Shown here piece after piece: positions 29,890 to 42,644 of a stretch of 64,000 nucleotides of DNA. This stretch comes from Ptiloglossa arizonensis. Lineage: Eukaryota; Arthropoda; Insecta; Hymenoptera; Colletidae. The position numbers and the translations under genes are program-made. Under the pieces are notes generated by a model. The model saw only the letters and a program-made list of their open reading frames with translations. It had not been told where the DNA came from and searched no databases. How positions within the stretch are numbered: the stretch's first letter is position 1; the number at the start of each line of letters is the position of its first letter. The stretch spans positions 1 to 64,000 of the forward strand of contig NW_027479476.1 of NCBI RefSeq assembly GCF_051014685.1, given 5' to 3'.

Positions 29890-30267
29890 ATTACGAATAA
29901 CGTATAACATATAACGTATAACGTAACACCTATAACGTATAAAGTATAACGTATAACGTATAACGTATAACGTATAACGTATAACGTATATCGTATAACG
30001 TATAACGTATAACGTATAACGTATAACTTGTAACGAAAAACGTATAACGAATAACGTAAAACGTATGACGCATTACATGCTACGTATAAAGTATAACATT
30101 TAACGTAAAACGTATAACGTACAACGTATAACGTATAACGTGTAACGAAGAACGTATAAAGAATAACGTATAACGTATATCGTATAACGTACAACTTATA
30201 ACGTATAACGTACAACGTATAACGTATAACGTATAACGTATAACGTAAAACGTATAACGTATAACGT
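29890..30267. repeat. Block E copy 1 (variant-rich)
   Basis: The block starts at ATTACGA and carries AACACCT, ATAAAGT, ATATCGT, ATAACTT, GTAACGA, a diverged M cassette, ACAACTT and AAAACGT. It matches 30,793-31,170 at a constant 903-bp offset. Small differences include ATAACAT versus ATAACGT near the start and TTAACGT versus TCAACGT at 30,100. Confidence 0.82.
30044..30085 (+). repeat. Diverged M-like cassette 1
   Basis: Six units align with M: unit 1 ATAACGA, unit 3 AAAACGT and unit 5 ATTACAT agree. Unit 2 is the plain consensus, unit 4 is ATGACGC, and unit 6 is GCTACGT. It is followed by ATAAAGT and ATAACAT. It could be an older relative of M or a separately altered copy. Confidence 0.65.
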
Positions 30268-30449
30268 ATAACGTATAACGTATAACGTATAACGTACAAC
30301 GTATAACGTACAACGTATAACGTACAACGTATAACGTATAACGTACAACGTATAACGTACTACGAATAACGTATAACGTATAACGTATAACGTATAACGT
30401 ATAACGTATAACGTGTAACGTATAACGTGTAACGTATAACGTGTAACGT

Positions 30450-30792
30450 ATAACGTATAACGTATAACGTATAACGTATAACGTATAACGTATAACGTAT
30501 AACGTATAACGTATAACGTATAACGTATAACGTATAACGTATAACGTATAACGTATAACGTATAACGTATAACGTATAACGTATAACGTATAACGTATAA
30601 CGTATAACGTATAACGTATAACGTATAACGTATAACGTATAACGTATAACGTATAACGTATAACGTATAACGTATAACGTATAACGTATAACGTATAACG
30701 TATAACGTATAACGTATAACGTATAACGTATAACGTATAACGTATAACGTATAACGTATAACGTATAACGTATAACGTATAACGTATAACGT
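30450..30792. repeat. Perfect tract, 49 units
   Basis: 343 bp between a GTAACGT (30,443) and the ATTACGA that starts block E copy 2. The left flank has three alternating GTAACGT units. Confidence 0.9.
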
Positions 30793-31170
30793 ATTACGAA
30801 TAACGTATAACGTATAACGTATAACGTAACACCTATAACGTATAAAGTATAACGTATAACGTATAACGTATAACGTATAACGTATAACGTATATCGTATA
30901 ACGTATAACGTATAACGTATAACGTATAACTTGTAACGAAAAACGTATAACGAATAACGTAAAACGTATGACGCATTACATGCTACGTATAAAGTATAAC
31001 ATTCAACGTAAAACGTATAACGTACAACGTATAACGTATAACGTGTAACGAAGAACGTATAAAGAATAACGTATAACGTATATCGTATAACGTACAACTT
31101 ATAACGTATAACGTACAACGTATAACGTATAACGTATAACGTATAACGTAAAACGTATAACGTATAACGT
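30793..31170. repeat. Block E copy 2
   Basis: All checked anchors (ATTACGA, AACACCT, AAAACGT twice) lie 903 bp after those of copy 1. The copy is preceded by 49 perfect units. It departs from copy 1 at 31,171, where an ATAACGC replaces a perfect unit. Confidence 0.82.
30947..30988 (+). repeat. Diverged M-like cassette 2
   Basis: Same unit order as the cassette at 30,044, copied with block E at 903 bp. It keeps GCTACGT and ATGACGC, so these changes predate the block E duplication. Confidence 0.65.
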
Positions 31171-31261
31171 ATAACGCATAACGTATAACGTATAACGTAT
31201 AACGTATAACGTATAACGTATAACGTATAACGTACAACGTATAACGTATCACGTATATCGT

Positions 31262-31828
31262 ATTACGAATAACATATAACGTATAACGTATAACGTATAA
31301 CGTATAACGTATAACGTATAACGTATAACGCATAACGTATAACGTATAACGTATAACGTATAACGTATAACGCATAACGTATAACGTATAACGTATAACG
31401 TATAACGTATAACGTATAACGTATAACGTATAACGTATAACGTATAACGTATAACGTATAACGTATAACGTATAACGTATAACGTATAACGTATAACGTA
31501 TAACGTATAACGTATAACGTATAACGTATAACGTATAACGTATAACGTATAACGTATAACGTATAACGTATAACGTATAACGTATAACGTATAACGTATA
31601 ACGTATAACGTATAACGTATAACGTATAACGTATAAAGTATAACGTATAACGTATAACGTATAACGTATAACGTATAACGTATAACGTATAACGTATAAC
31701 GTATAACGTATAACGTATAGCGTATAACGTATAACGTATAACGTATAGCGTATAGCGTATAACGTATAACGTATAGCGTATAACGTATAACGTATAACGT
31801 ATAACGTACAACGTATAACGTCTAACGT
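31262..31828. repeat. Block D copy 3, partial
   Basis: ATTACGA (31,262) and ATAACGC (31,367) are again 105 bp apart. The tract of perfect units is 37 units long before an ATAAAGT, and spaced ATAGCGT units and CTAACGT follow. The left part seen in copies 1 and 2 (ATATCGC-ATGACGT) is absent. Confidence 0.75.
31374..31632. repeat. Perfect tract, 37 units
   Basis: 259 bp in block D copy 3, ended by ATAAAGT instead of ATAGCGT. Confidence 0.88.
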
Positions 31829-31916
31829 ATAACGTATAACGTATAGCGTATAACGTATAACGTATAACGTAAAGCGTATAACGTATAACGTATAACGTAT
31901 AGCGTATAACGTATAA

Positions 31917-31930
31917 CGTATAACGATTAA
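31917..31930 (+). repeat. Partial M (first two units only)
   Basis: ATAACGA-TTAACGT with an ATAGCGT nearby upstream, then a perfect unit and ACAACGT instead of the rest of M. It could be a truncated M or an ancestor of it. Confidence 0.55.
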
Positions 31931-32276
31931 CGTATAACGTACAACGTATAACGTCTAACGTATAACGTATAACGTATAGCGTATAACGTATAACGTATAA
32001 CGTATAGCGTATAACATATAACGTATAACGTATAACGTATAACGTATAACGTATAACGTATAACGTATAACGTATAACGTATAACGTATAACGTATAACG
32101 TATAACGTATAACGTATAACGTATAGCGTATAACGTATAACGTATAACGTAAAACGTATAACGTATAACGTATAACGTATAACGTATAACGTATAACGTA
32201 TAACGTATAACGTATAACGTATAACGTATAACGTATAACGTATAACGTATAACGTATAACGTATAACGTATAACGT

Positions 32277-32277
32277 A
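32277..32277 (+). other. One-base insertion (extra A)
   Basis: An additional A sits between two perfect units (32,270-32,276 and 32,278-32,284). It restores the register lost at 29,296, and units again start at 1 modulo 7 to the end of the window. Confidence 0.9.
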
Positions 32278-32641
32278 ATAACGTATAGCGTATAACGTAT
32301 AACGTATAACGTATAACGTATAACGTATAACGTATAACGTATAACGTATAACGTATAGCGTATAACGTATAACGTATAACGTATAACGTATAGCGTATAA
32401 CGTATAACGTATAACGTATAACGTACAACGTATAACGTCTAACGTATAACGTATAACGTATAGCGTATAACGTATAACGTATAACGTATAGCGTATAACG
32501 TATAACGTATAACGTATAGCGTATAACGTATAACGTATAACGTATAACGTACAACGTATAACGTCTAACGTATAACGTATAACGTATAACGTATAACGTA
32601 TAACGTATAACGTATAACGTATAGCGTATAACGTATAACGT

Positions 32642-32683
32642 ATAACGATTAACGTAAAACGTATGACGTATTACATATTACGT
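32642..32683 (+). repeat. M cassette 12
   Basis: Standard form; soon followed by ATAACGC, a perfect unit and ATATCCT-ATAACGC, a junction shared with cassettes 14 and 16. Confidence 0.9.
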
Positions 32684-33404
32684 ATAACGTATAACGTATA
32701 ACGTATAACGCATAACGTATATCCTATAACGCATAACGTATAACGTATAACGTATAACGTATAACGTATAACGTATAACGTATAACGTATAACGTATAAC
32801 GTATAACGTATAACGTATAACGTATAACGTATAACGTATAACGTATAACGTATAACGTATAACGTATAACGTATAACGTATAACGTATAACCTATAACGT
32901 ATAACGTATAACGTATAACGTATAACGTATAACGTATAACGTATAACGTATAACGTATAACGTATGTCGTATAACGTATAACGTATAACGTATAACGTAT
33001 AACGTATAACGTATAACGTATAACGTATAGCGTATAACGTATAACGTATAACGTATAACGTATAACGTATAACGTATAACGCATAACGTATAACGTATAA
33101 CGTATAACGTATAACGTATAACGTATAACGTATAACGTATAACGTATAACGTATAACGTATAACGTGTAACGTATAACGTATAACGTATAACGTATAACG
33201 TATAGCGTATAACGTATAACGTATAACGTATAACGTATAACGTATAACGTATAGCGTATAACGTATAACGTATGTCGTATAACGTATAACGTATAACGTA
33301 TAACGTATAACGTATAACGTATAACGTATAACGTATAACGTATAACGTATAACGTATAACGTATAACGTATAACGTATAACGTATAGCGTATAACGTATA
33401 ACGT

Positions 33405-33446
33405 ATAACGATTAACGTAAAACGTATGACGTATTACATATTACGT
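33405..33446 (+). repeat. M cassette 13
   Basis: Standard form, 763 bp after cassette 12 and about 100 bp before block F. An extra ATTACGT lies downstream at 33,503. Confidence 0.9.
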
Positions 33447-33551
33447 ATAACGTATAACGTATAACGTATAACGTATAACGTATAACGTATAACGTATAAC
33501 GTATTACGTATAACGCATAACGTATAACGTATAACGTATAACGTATAACGT

Positions 33552-34454
33552 ATATCGCATGACGTACAACGTTTAACGTATAACGTATAACGTAGGACGT
33601 ATAACGTATAACGTATAACGTATAACGTATGACGTATAACGTATAACGTACAACGTTTAACGTATAATGTATAACGTAGAACGTATAACGTACAACGTAT
33701 AACGAATTACGTTTAACGTATAACGTATAACGTAGAACGTATAACGTATAACGTATAACGTATAACGTATAACGTATGACGTATTACGTATAACGTACAA
33801 CGTTTAACGTATAACGTATAACGTAGAACGTATAACGTATAACGTATAACGTATAACGTAGAACGTATAACGTATAACGTATAACGTATAACGTATAACG
33901 TATAACGTATAACGTATAACGTATAACGTATAACGTATAACGTATAACGTATAACGTATAACGTATAACGTATAGCGTATAACGTATAACGTATAACGTA
34001 AAACGTATAACGTATAACGTATAACGTATAACGTATAACGTATAACGTATAACGTATAACGTATAACGTATAACGTATAACGTATAACGTATAACGTATA
34101 ACGTATAACGTATAACGTATAACGTATAACGTATAACGTATAACGTATAACGTATAGCGTATAACGTATAACGTATAACGTATAACGTATAACGTATAAC
34201 GTATAACGTATAACGTATAGCGTATAACGTATAACGTATAACGTATAACGTATAACGTATAACGTATAACGTATAACGTATAGCGTATAACGTATAACGT
34301 ATAACGTATAACGTATAGCGTATAACGTATAACGTATAACGTATAACGTACAACGTATAACGTCTAACGTATAACGTATAACGTATAGCGTATAACGTAT
34401 AACGTATAACGTATAGCGTATAACGTATAACGTATAACGTATAACGTATAACGT
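33552..34454. repeat. Block F copy 1 of a 903-bp tandem duplication
   Basis: It starts at ATATCGC-ATGACGT and carries AGGACGT (33,594), ATGACGT, ATAATGT, AGAACGT, an ATAACGA-ATTACGT pair and long perfect stretches with ATAGCGT, then CTAACGT at 34,364. The next copy begins at the following base. Confidence 0.85.
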
Positions 34455-35357
34455 ATATCGCATGACGTACAACGTTTAACGTATAACGTATAACGTAGGA
34501 CGTATAACGTATAACGTATAACGTATAACGTATGACGTATAACGTATAACGTACAACGTTTAACGTATAATGTATAACGTAGAACGTATAACGTACAACG
34601 TATAACGAATTACGTTTAACGTATAACGTATAACGTAGAACGTATAACGTATAACGTATAACGTATAACGTATAACGTATGACGTATTACGTATAACGTA
34701 CAACGTTTAACGTATAACGTATAACGTAGAACGTATAACGTATAACGTATAACGTATAACGTAGAACGTATAACGTATAACGTATAACGTATAACGTATA
34801 ACGTATAACGTATAACGTATAACGTATAACGTATAACGTATAACGTATAACGTATAACGTATAACGTATAGCGTATAACGTATAACGTATAACGTAAAAC
34901 GTATAACGTATAACGTATAACGTATAACGTATAACGTATAACGTATAACGTATAACGTATAACGTATAACGTATAACGTATAACGTATAACGTATAACGT
35001 ATAACGTATAACGTATAACGTATAACGTATAACGTATAACGTATAACGTATAACGTATAACGTATAACGTATAACGTATAACGTATAACGTATAACGTAT
35101 AACGTATAACGTATAGCGTATAACGTATAACGTATAACGTATAACGTATAACGTATAACGTATAACGTATAACGTATAACGTATAGCGTATAACGTATAA
35201 CGTATAACGTATAACGTATAGCGTATAACGTATAACGTATAACGTATAACGTACAACGTATAACGTCTAACGTATAACGTATAACGTATAGCGTATAACG
35301 TATAACGTATAACGTATAGCGTATAACGTATAACGTATAACGTATAGCGTATAACGT
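34455..35357. repeat. Block F copy 2 of a 903-bp tandem duplication
   Basis: ATATCGC, AGGACGT, ATGACGT, the ATAACGA-ATTACGT pair and CTAACGT all lie 903 bp after their partners. One ATAGCGT is offset 896 bp, so a unit was lost and another gained inside the copy. Three spaced ATAGCGT units at its end replace the two of copy 1. Confidence 0.85.
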
Positions 35358-35469
35358 ATAACGTATAACGTATAACGTACAACGTATAACGTCTAACGTA
35401 TAACGTATAACGTATAACGTATAACGTATAACGTATAACGTATAACGTATAGCGTATAACGTATAACGT

Positions 35470-35511
35470 ATAACGATTAACGTAAAACGTATGACGTATT
35501 ACATATTACGT
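35470..35511 (+). repeat. M cassette 14
   Basis: Opens HOR G copy 1; standard form. Confidence 0.9.
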
Positions 35512-36015
35512 ATAACGTATAACGTATAACGTATAACGCATAACGTATATCCTATAACGCATAACGTATAACGTATAACGTATAACGTATAACGTATAAC
35601 GTATAACGTATAACGTATAACGTATAACGTATAACGTATAACGTATAACGTATAACGTATAACGTATAACGTATAACGTATAACGTATAACGTATAACGT
35701 ATAACGTATAACGTATAACGTATAACGTATAACGTATAACGTATAACGTATAACGTATAACGTATAACGTATAACGTATAACGTATAACGTATGTCGTAT
35801 AACGTATAACGTATAACGTATAACGTATAACGTATAACGTATAACGTATAATGTATAACGTATAACGTATAACGTATAACGTATAACGTATAACGTATAA
35901 CGTATAACGTATAACGTATAACGTATAACGTATAACGTACAACGTATAACGTATAACGTATAACGTATAACGTATAACGTACAGCGTATAACGTATAACG
36001 TATAACGTATAACGT

Positions 36016-36071
36016 CCAGCGTATAACGTATAACCTATAACTTATAAAGTATAACGTACAACGTAAAACGT
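36016..36071 (+). repeat. CCAGCGT cassette copy 1
   Basis: Eight units in order: CCAGCGT, perfect, ATAACCT, ATAACTT, ATAAAGT, perfect, ACAACGT, AAAACGT. CCAGCGT was seen only in this cassette. Confidence 0.8.
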
Positions 36072-36323
36072 ATAACGTATATCCTATAACGCATAACGTA
36101 TAACGTATAACGTATAACGTATAACGTATAACGTATAACGTATAACGTATAACGTATAACGTATAAAGTATGACGTATAACGTATAACGTATAACGTATA
36201 ACGTATAACGTATAACGCATAACGTATAACGTATAACGTATAACGTATAACGTATAACGTATAACGTATAACGTATAACGTATAACGTATAACGTATAAC
36301 GTATAGCGTATAACGTATAACGT

Positions 36324-36365
36324 ATAACGATTAACGTAAAACGTATGATGTATTACATATTACGT
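36324..36365 (+). repeat. M cassette 15
   Basis: 854 bp after cassette 14; fourth unit is ATGATGT, a CpG-to-TpG change shared only with cassette 17. Confidence 0.9.
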
Positions 36366-38136
36366 ATAACGTATAACGTATAACGTATAACGTATAACGT
36401 ATAACGTATAACGTATAACGTATAACGTATAACGTATAACGTATAACGTATAACGTATAACGTATAACGTATAACGTATAACGCATAACGTATAACGTAT
36501 AACGTATAACGTATAACGTATAACGTATAACGTATAACGTACAACGTTTAACGTATAACGTATAACGTAGAACGTATAACGTATAACGTATAACGTATAA
36601 CGTATGACGTATAACGTATAACGTACAACGTTTAACGTATAATGTATAACGTAGAACGTATAACGTACAACGTATAACGTATAACGTACAACGTATAACG
36701 TATAACGTATATCCTATAACGCATAACGTATAACGTATAACGTATAACGTATAATGTATAATGTATAACGTATAACGTATAACGTATAACGTACTACGTA
36801 TAACGTATAACGTATAACGTATAACGTATAACGTATAGCGTATAACGTATAACGTATAACGTCTAACGTCCAACGTATAACGTATAACGTATAACGTATA
36901 ACGTATAACGTATAACGTATAACGTATAACGTATAACGTATAACGTATAACGTATAACGTATAACGTATAGCGTATAACGTATAACGTATGTCGTATAAC
37001 GTATAACGTATAACGTATAACGTATAACGTATAACGTATAACGTATAACGTATAACGTATAACGTATAACGTATAACGTATAACGTATAACGTATAACGT
37101 ATAGCGTATAACGTATAACGTAGAACGTATAACGTACAACGTATAACGTATAACGTACAACGTATAACGTATAACGTATATCCTATAACGCATAACGTAT
37201 AACGTATAACGTATAACGTATAACTTATAACGTATAACGTATAACGTCTAACGTATAACGTATAACGTATGTCGTATAACGTATAACGTATAACATATAA
37301 CGTATAACGTATAACGTATAACGTATAACGTATAACGTATAATGTATAACGTATAACGTATAACGTATAACGTATAACGTATAACGTATAACGTATAACG
37401 TATAACGTATAACGTATAACGTATAACGTATAACGTATAACGTATAATGTATAACGTATAACGTATAACGTATAACTTATAACGTATATCGCATGACGTA
37501 TAACGCAAAACGTATAACGTATAACGTGCAACGTATAACGTATAACGTATATCCTATAACGCATAACGTATAACGTATAACGTATAACGTATAACGTATA
37601 ACGTATAACGTATAACGTATAACGTATAACGTATAACGTATAACGTATAACGTATAACGTATAACGTATAACGTATAACGTATAACGTATAACGTATAAC
37701 GTATAACGTATAACGTATAACGTATAACGTGTAACGTATAACGTATAACGTATAACGTATAACGTATAACGTAGAACGTATAACGTATAACGTATAACGT
37801 ATAACGTATGATGTATAACGTATAACGTACAACGTTTAACGTATAACGTATAACGTAGAACGTATAACGTACAACGTATAACGTATAACGTACAACGTAT
37901 AACGTATAACGTATATACTATAACGCATAACGTATAACGTATAACGTATAACGTATAACGTATAACGTATAACGTATAACGTATAACGTATAACGTATAA
38001 CGTATAACGTATAACGTATAACGCATAACGTATAACGTATAACGTATAACGTACAACGTTTAACGTATAACGTATAACGTAGAACGTAGAACGTATAACG
38101 TATAACGTATAACGTATAACGTATAACGTATAACGT

Positions 38137-38192
38137 CCAGCGTATAACGTATAACCTATAACTTATAAAGTATAACGTACAACGTAAAACGT
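38137..38192 (+). repeat. CCAGCGT cassette copy 2
   Basis: Same eight units as at 36,016, in the join between HOR copies G1 and G2. It shows that the join carries a fragment of the left part of G placed after its right part. Confidence 0.8.
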
Positions 38193-38542
38193 ATAACGTA
38201 TATCCTATAACGCATAACGTATAACGTATAACGTATAACGTATAACGTATAACGTAGAACGTATAACGTACAACGTATAACGTATAACGTACAACGTATA
38301 ACGTATAACGTATATACTATAACGCATAACGTATAACGTCTAACGTATAACGTATAACGTATAGCGTATAACGTATAACGTATAACGTATAGCGTATAAC
38401 GTATAACGTATAACGTATAGCGTATAACGTATAACGTATAACGTATAACGTACAACGTATAACGTCTAACGTATAACGTATAACGTATAACGTATAACGT
38501 ATAACGTATAACGTATAACGTATAGCGTATAACGTATAACGT

Positions 38543-38584
38543 ATAACGATTAACGTAAAACGTATGACGTATTACATATTACGT
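38543..38584 (+). repeat. M cassette 16
   Basis: Opens HOR G copy 2; standard form. Confidence 0.9.
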
Positions 38585-39088
38585 ATAACGTATAACGTAT
38601 AACGTATAACGCATAACGTATATCCTATAACGCATAACGTATAACGTATAACGTATAACGTATAACGTATAACGTATAACGTATAACGTATAACGTATAA
38701 CGTATAACGTATAACGTATAACGTATAACGTATAACGTATAACGTATAACGTATAACGTATAACGTATAACGTATAACGTATAACGTATAACGTATAACG
38801 TATAACGTATAACGTATAACGTATAACGTATAACGTATAACGTATAACGTATAACGTATAACGTATGTCGTATAACGTATAACGTATAACGTATAACGTA
38901 TAACGTATAACGTATAACGTATAATGTATAACGTATAACGTATAACGTATAACGTATAACGTATAACGTATAACGTATAACGTATAACGTATAACGTATA
39001 ACGTATAACGTACAACGTATAACGTATAACGTATAACGTATAACGTATAACGTACAGCGTATAACGTATAACGTATAACGTATAACGT

Positions 39089-39144
39089 CCAGCGTATAAC
39101 GTATAACCTATAACTTATAAAGTATAACGTACAACGTAAAACGT
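39089..39144 (+). repeat. CCAGCGT cassette copy 3
   Basis: Partner of the copy at 36,016 inside HOR G copy 2, at the expected 3,073-bp offset. Confidence 0.8.
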
Positions 39145-39396
39145 ATAACGTATATCCTATAACGCATAACGTATAACGTATAACGTATAACGTATAACGT
39201 ATAACGTATAACGTATAACGTATAACGTATAACGTATAAAGTATGACGTATAACGTATAACGTATAACGTATAACGTATAACGTATAACGCATAACGTAT
39301 AACGTATAACGTATAACGTATAACGTATAACGTATAACGTATAACGTATAACGTATAACGTATAACGTATAACGTATAGCGTATAACGTATAACGT

Positions 39397-39438
39397 ATAA
39401 CGATTAACGTAAAACGTATGATGTATTACATATTACGT
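39397..39438 (+). repeat. M cassette 17
   Basis: 854 bp after cassette 16, with the same ATGATGT fourth unit as cassette 15. Confidence 0.9.
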
Positions 39439-42273
39439 ATAACGTATAACGTATAACGTATAACGTATAACGTATAACGTATGACGTATAACGTATAACG
39501 TACAACGTTTAACGTATAATGTATAACGTAGAACGTATAACGTACAACGTATAACGTATAACGTACAACGTATAACGTATAACGTATATCCTATAACGCA
39601 TAACGTATAACGTATAACGTATAACGTATAATGTATAATGTATAACGTATAACGTATAACGTATAACGTACTACGTATAACGTATAACGTATAACGTATA
39701 ACGTATAACGTATAGCGTATAACGTATAACGTATAACGTCTAACGTCCAACGTATAACGTATAACGTATAACGTATAACGTATAACGTATAACGTATAAC
39801 GTATAACGTATAACGTATAACGTATAACGTATAACGTATAGCGTATAACGTATAACGTATGTCGTATAACGTATAACGTATAACGTATAACGTATAACGT
39901 ATAACGTATAACGTATAACGTATAACGTATAACGTATAACGTATAACGTATAACGTATAACGTATAACGTATAGCGTATAACGTATAACGTAGAACGTAT
40001 AACGTACAACGTATAACGTATAACGTACAACGTATAACGTATAACGTATATCCTATAACGCATAACGTATAACGTATAACGTATAACGTATAACTTATAA
40101 CGTATAACGTATAACGTCTAACGTATAACGTATAACGTATGTCGTATAACGTATAACGTATAACATATAACGTATAACGTATAACGTATAACGTATAACG
40201 TATAACGTATAATGTATAACGTATAACGTATAACGTATAACGTATAACGTATAACGTATAACGTATAACGTATAACGTATAACGTATAACGTATAACGTA
40301 TAACGTATAACGTATAACGTATAATGTATAACGTATAACGTATAACGTATAACTTATAACGTATATCGCATGACGTATAACGCAAAACGTATAACGTATA
40401 ACGTGCAACGTATAACGTATAACGTATATCCTATAACGCATAACGTATAACGTATAACGTATAACGTATAACGTATAACGTATAACGTATAACGTATAAC
40501 GTATAACGTATAACGTATAACGTATAACGTATAACGTATAACGTATAACGTATAACGTATAACGTATAACGTATAACGTATAACGTATAACGTATAACGT
40601 ATAACGTGTAACGTATAACGTATAACGTATAACGTATAACGTATAACGTAGAACGTATAACGTATAACGTATAACGTATAACGTATGATGTATAACGTAT
40701 AACGTACAACGTTTAACGTATAACGTATAACGTAGAACGTATAACGTACAACGTATAACGTATAACGTACAACGTATAACGTATAACGTATATACTATAA
40801 CGCATAACGTATAACGTATAACGTATAACGTATAACGTATAACGTATAACGTATAACGTATAACGTATAACGTATAACGTATAACGTATAACGTATAACG
40901 CATAACGTATAACGTATAACGTATAACGTACAACGTTTAACGTATAACGTATAACGTAGAACGTATAACGTATAACGTATAACGTATAACGTATGACGTA
41001 TAACGTATAACGTACAACGTTTAACGTATAACGTATAACGTATAACGTACAACGTATAACGTATAACGTATATCCTATAACGCATAACGTATAACGTATA
41101 ACGTATAACGTATAACGTATAACGTATAACGTATAACGTATAACGTATAACGTATAACGTATAACGTATAACGTATAACGTATAACGTATAACGTATAAC
41201 GTATAACGTATAACGTATAACGTATAACGTATAACGTATAACGTATAACGTATGTCGCATAACGTATAACGTATAACGTATAACGTATAACGTATATACT
41301 ATAACGCATAAAGTATAACGTATAACGTATAACGTATAACGTATAACGTATAACGTATAACGTATAACGTATAACGTATAACGTATAACGTATAACGTAT
41401 AACGTATAACGTATAACGTATAACGTATAACGTATAACGTATAACGTATAACGTATAACGTATAACGTATAACGTATAACGTATAACGTATAACGTACAA
41501 CGTATAACGTATAACGTATATCGTATAACGTATAACGTATAACGTATAACGTATAACGTATAACGTATAACGTATAACGTAGAACGTATAACGTAGAACG
41601 TATAACGTATAACGTATAACGTATAACGTATGATGTATAACGTATAACGTACACCGTTTAACGTATAACGTATAACGTAGAACGTATAACGTACAACGTA
41701 TAACGTATAACGTACAACGTATAACGTATAACGTATATACTATAACGCATAACGTATAACGTATAACGTATAACGTATAACGTATAACGTATAACGTATA
41801 ACGTATAACGTATAACGTATAACGTATAACGTATAACGTATAACGCATAACGTATAACGTATAACGTATAACGTACAACGTTTAACGTATAACGTATAAC
41901 GTAGAACGTATAACGTATAACGTATAACGTATAACGTATGACGTATAACGTATAACGTACAACGTTTAACGTATAACGTATAACGTATAACGTACAACGT
42001 ATAACGTATAACGTATATCCTATAACGCATAACGTATAACGTATAACGTATAACGTATAACGTATAACGTATAACGTATAACGTATAACGTATAACGTAT
42101 AACGTATAACGTATAACGTATAACGTATAACGTATAACGTATAACGTATAACGTATAACGTATAACGTATAACGTATAACGTATAACGTATGTCGCATAA
42201 CGTATAACGTATAACGTATAACGTATAACGTATAACGTATAACGTATAACGTATAACGTATAACGTATAACGT

Positions 42274-42343
42274 ATAATGTATAGCGTATATCGTATAACG
42301 TATAACGTATAACGTGTATCGCATTACGTATAACGCATAGCGT
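42274..42343 (+). repeat. Cassette N copy 1
   Basis: Ten units: ATAATGT, ATAGCGT, ATATCGT, three perfect units, GTATCGC, ATTACGT, ATAACGC, ATAGCGT. ATATCCT-ATAACGC begins 105 bp after the start of N, and 36 perfect units then follow. Confidence 0.82.
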
Positions 42344-42392
42344 ATAACGTATAACGTACAACGTATAACGTATAACGTATATCCTATAACGC

Positions 42393-42644
42393 ATAACGTA
42401 TAACGTATAACGTATAACGTATAACGTATAACGTATAACGTATAACGTATAACGTATAACGTATAACGTATAACGTATAACGTATAACGTATAACGTATA
42501 ACGTATAACGTATAACGTATAACGTATAACGTATAACGTATAACGTATAACGTATAACGTATAACGTATAACGTATAACGTATAACGTATAACGTATAAC
42601 GTATAACGTATAACGTATAACGTATAACGTATAACGTATAACGT
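42393..42644. repeat. Perfect tract, 36 units (sister tracts at 45,438, 52,298, 54,713)
   Basis: 252 bp between ATATCCT-ATAACGC and ATAGCGT-CTAACGT. Sister tracts with the same flanks are 45,438-45,696 (37 units), 52,298-52,486 (27 units) and 54,713-54,929 (31 units). Confidence 0.88.

Larger units (their letters stand above)
28358..32641. repeat. Domain 3: diverged, mixed satellite segment with both indels
   Basis: Variant units are dense here, including rare ones such as GCTACGT, ATGACGC, AACACCT, ACAACTT and GTAACGA. The domain contains two copies of cassette K, the two diverged M-like cassettes, the duplicated block E, and the only two units in the window that are not 7 bp long. Between those indels the array runs one base out of register with the rest. 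It may be an older or less homogenised part of the array; that is inference from variant density. Confidence 0.7.
35470..38087. repeat. HOR G copy 1
   Basis: It starts with M (35,470), has a second M 854 bp later with ATGATGT as its fourth unit, and carries the CCAGCGT cassette at 36,016. The right part includes AGAACGT, ACAACGT, ATGTCGT and ATATACT (37,913). It ends at AGAACGT 38,081-38,087. Confidence 0.82.
32642..40964. repeat. Domain 4: 903-bp tandem duplication and ~3 kb HOR pair
   Basis: M cassettes at 32,642, 35,470 and 38,543 are each followed by perfect units, then ATAACGC, one perfect unit, and ATATCCT-ATAACGC, so they are three copies of one junction. Between the first two lies the 903-bp tandem duplication (33,552-35,357). 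The last two start HOR copies G1 and G2. The unit ATATACT first appears here, at 37,913. Confidence 0.75.
38543..40964. repeat. HOR G copy 2, with a 28-unit deletion
   Basis: The left part lies 3,073 bp after copy 1 (both M cassettes, CCAGCGT). From ATATCCT (36,709 in copy 1; 39,586 here) the offset is 2,877 bp. The 196-bp difference is exactly 28 units, lost between about 39,440 and 39,500. Confidence 0.82.
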
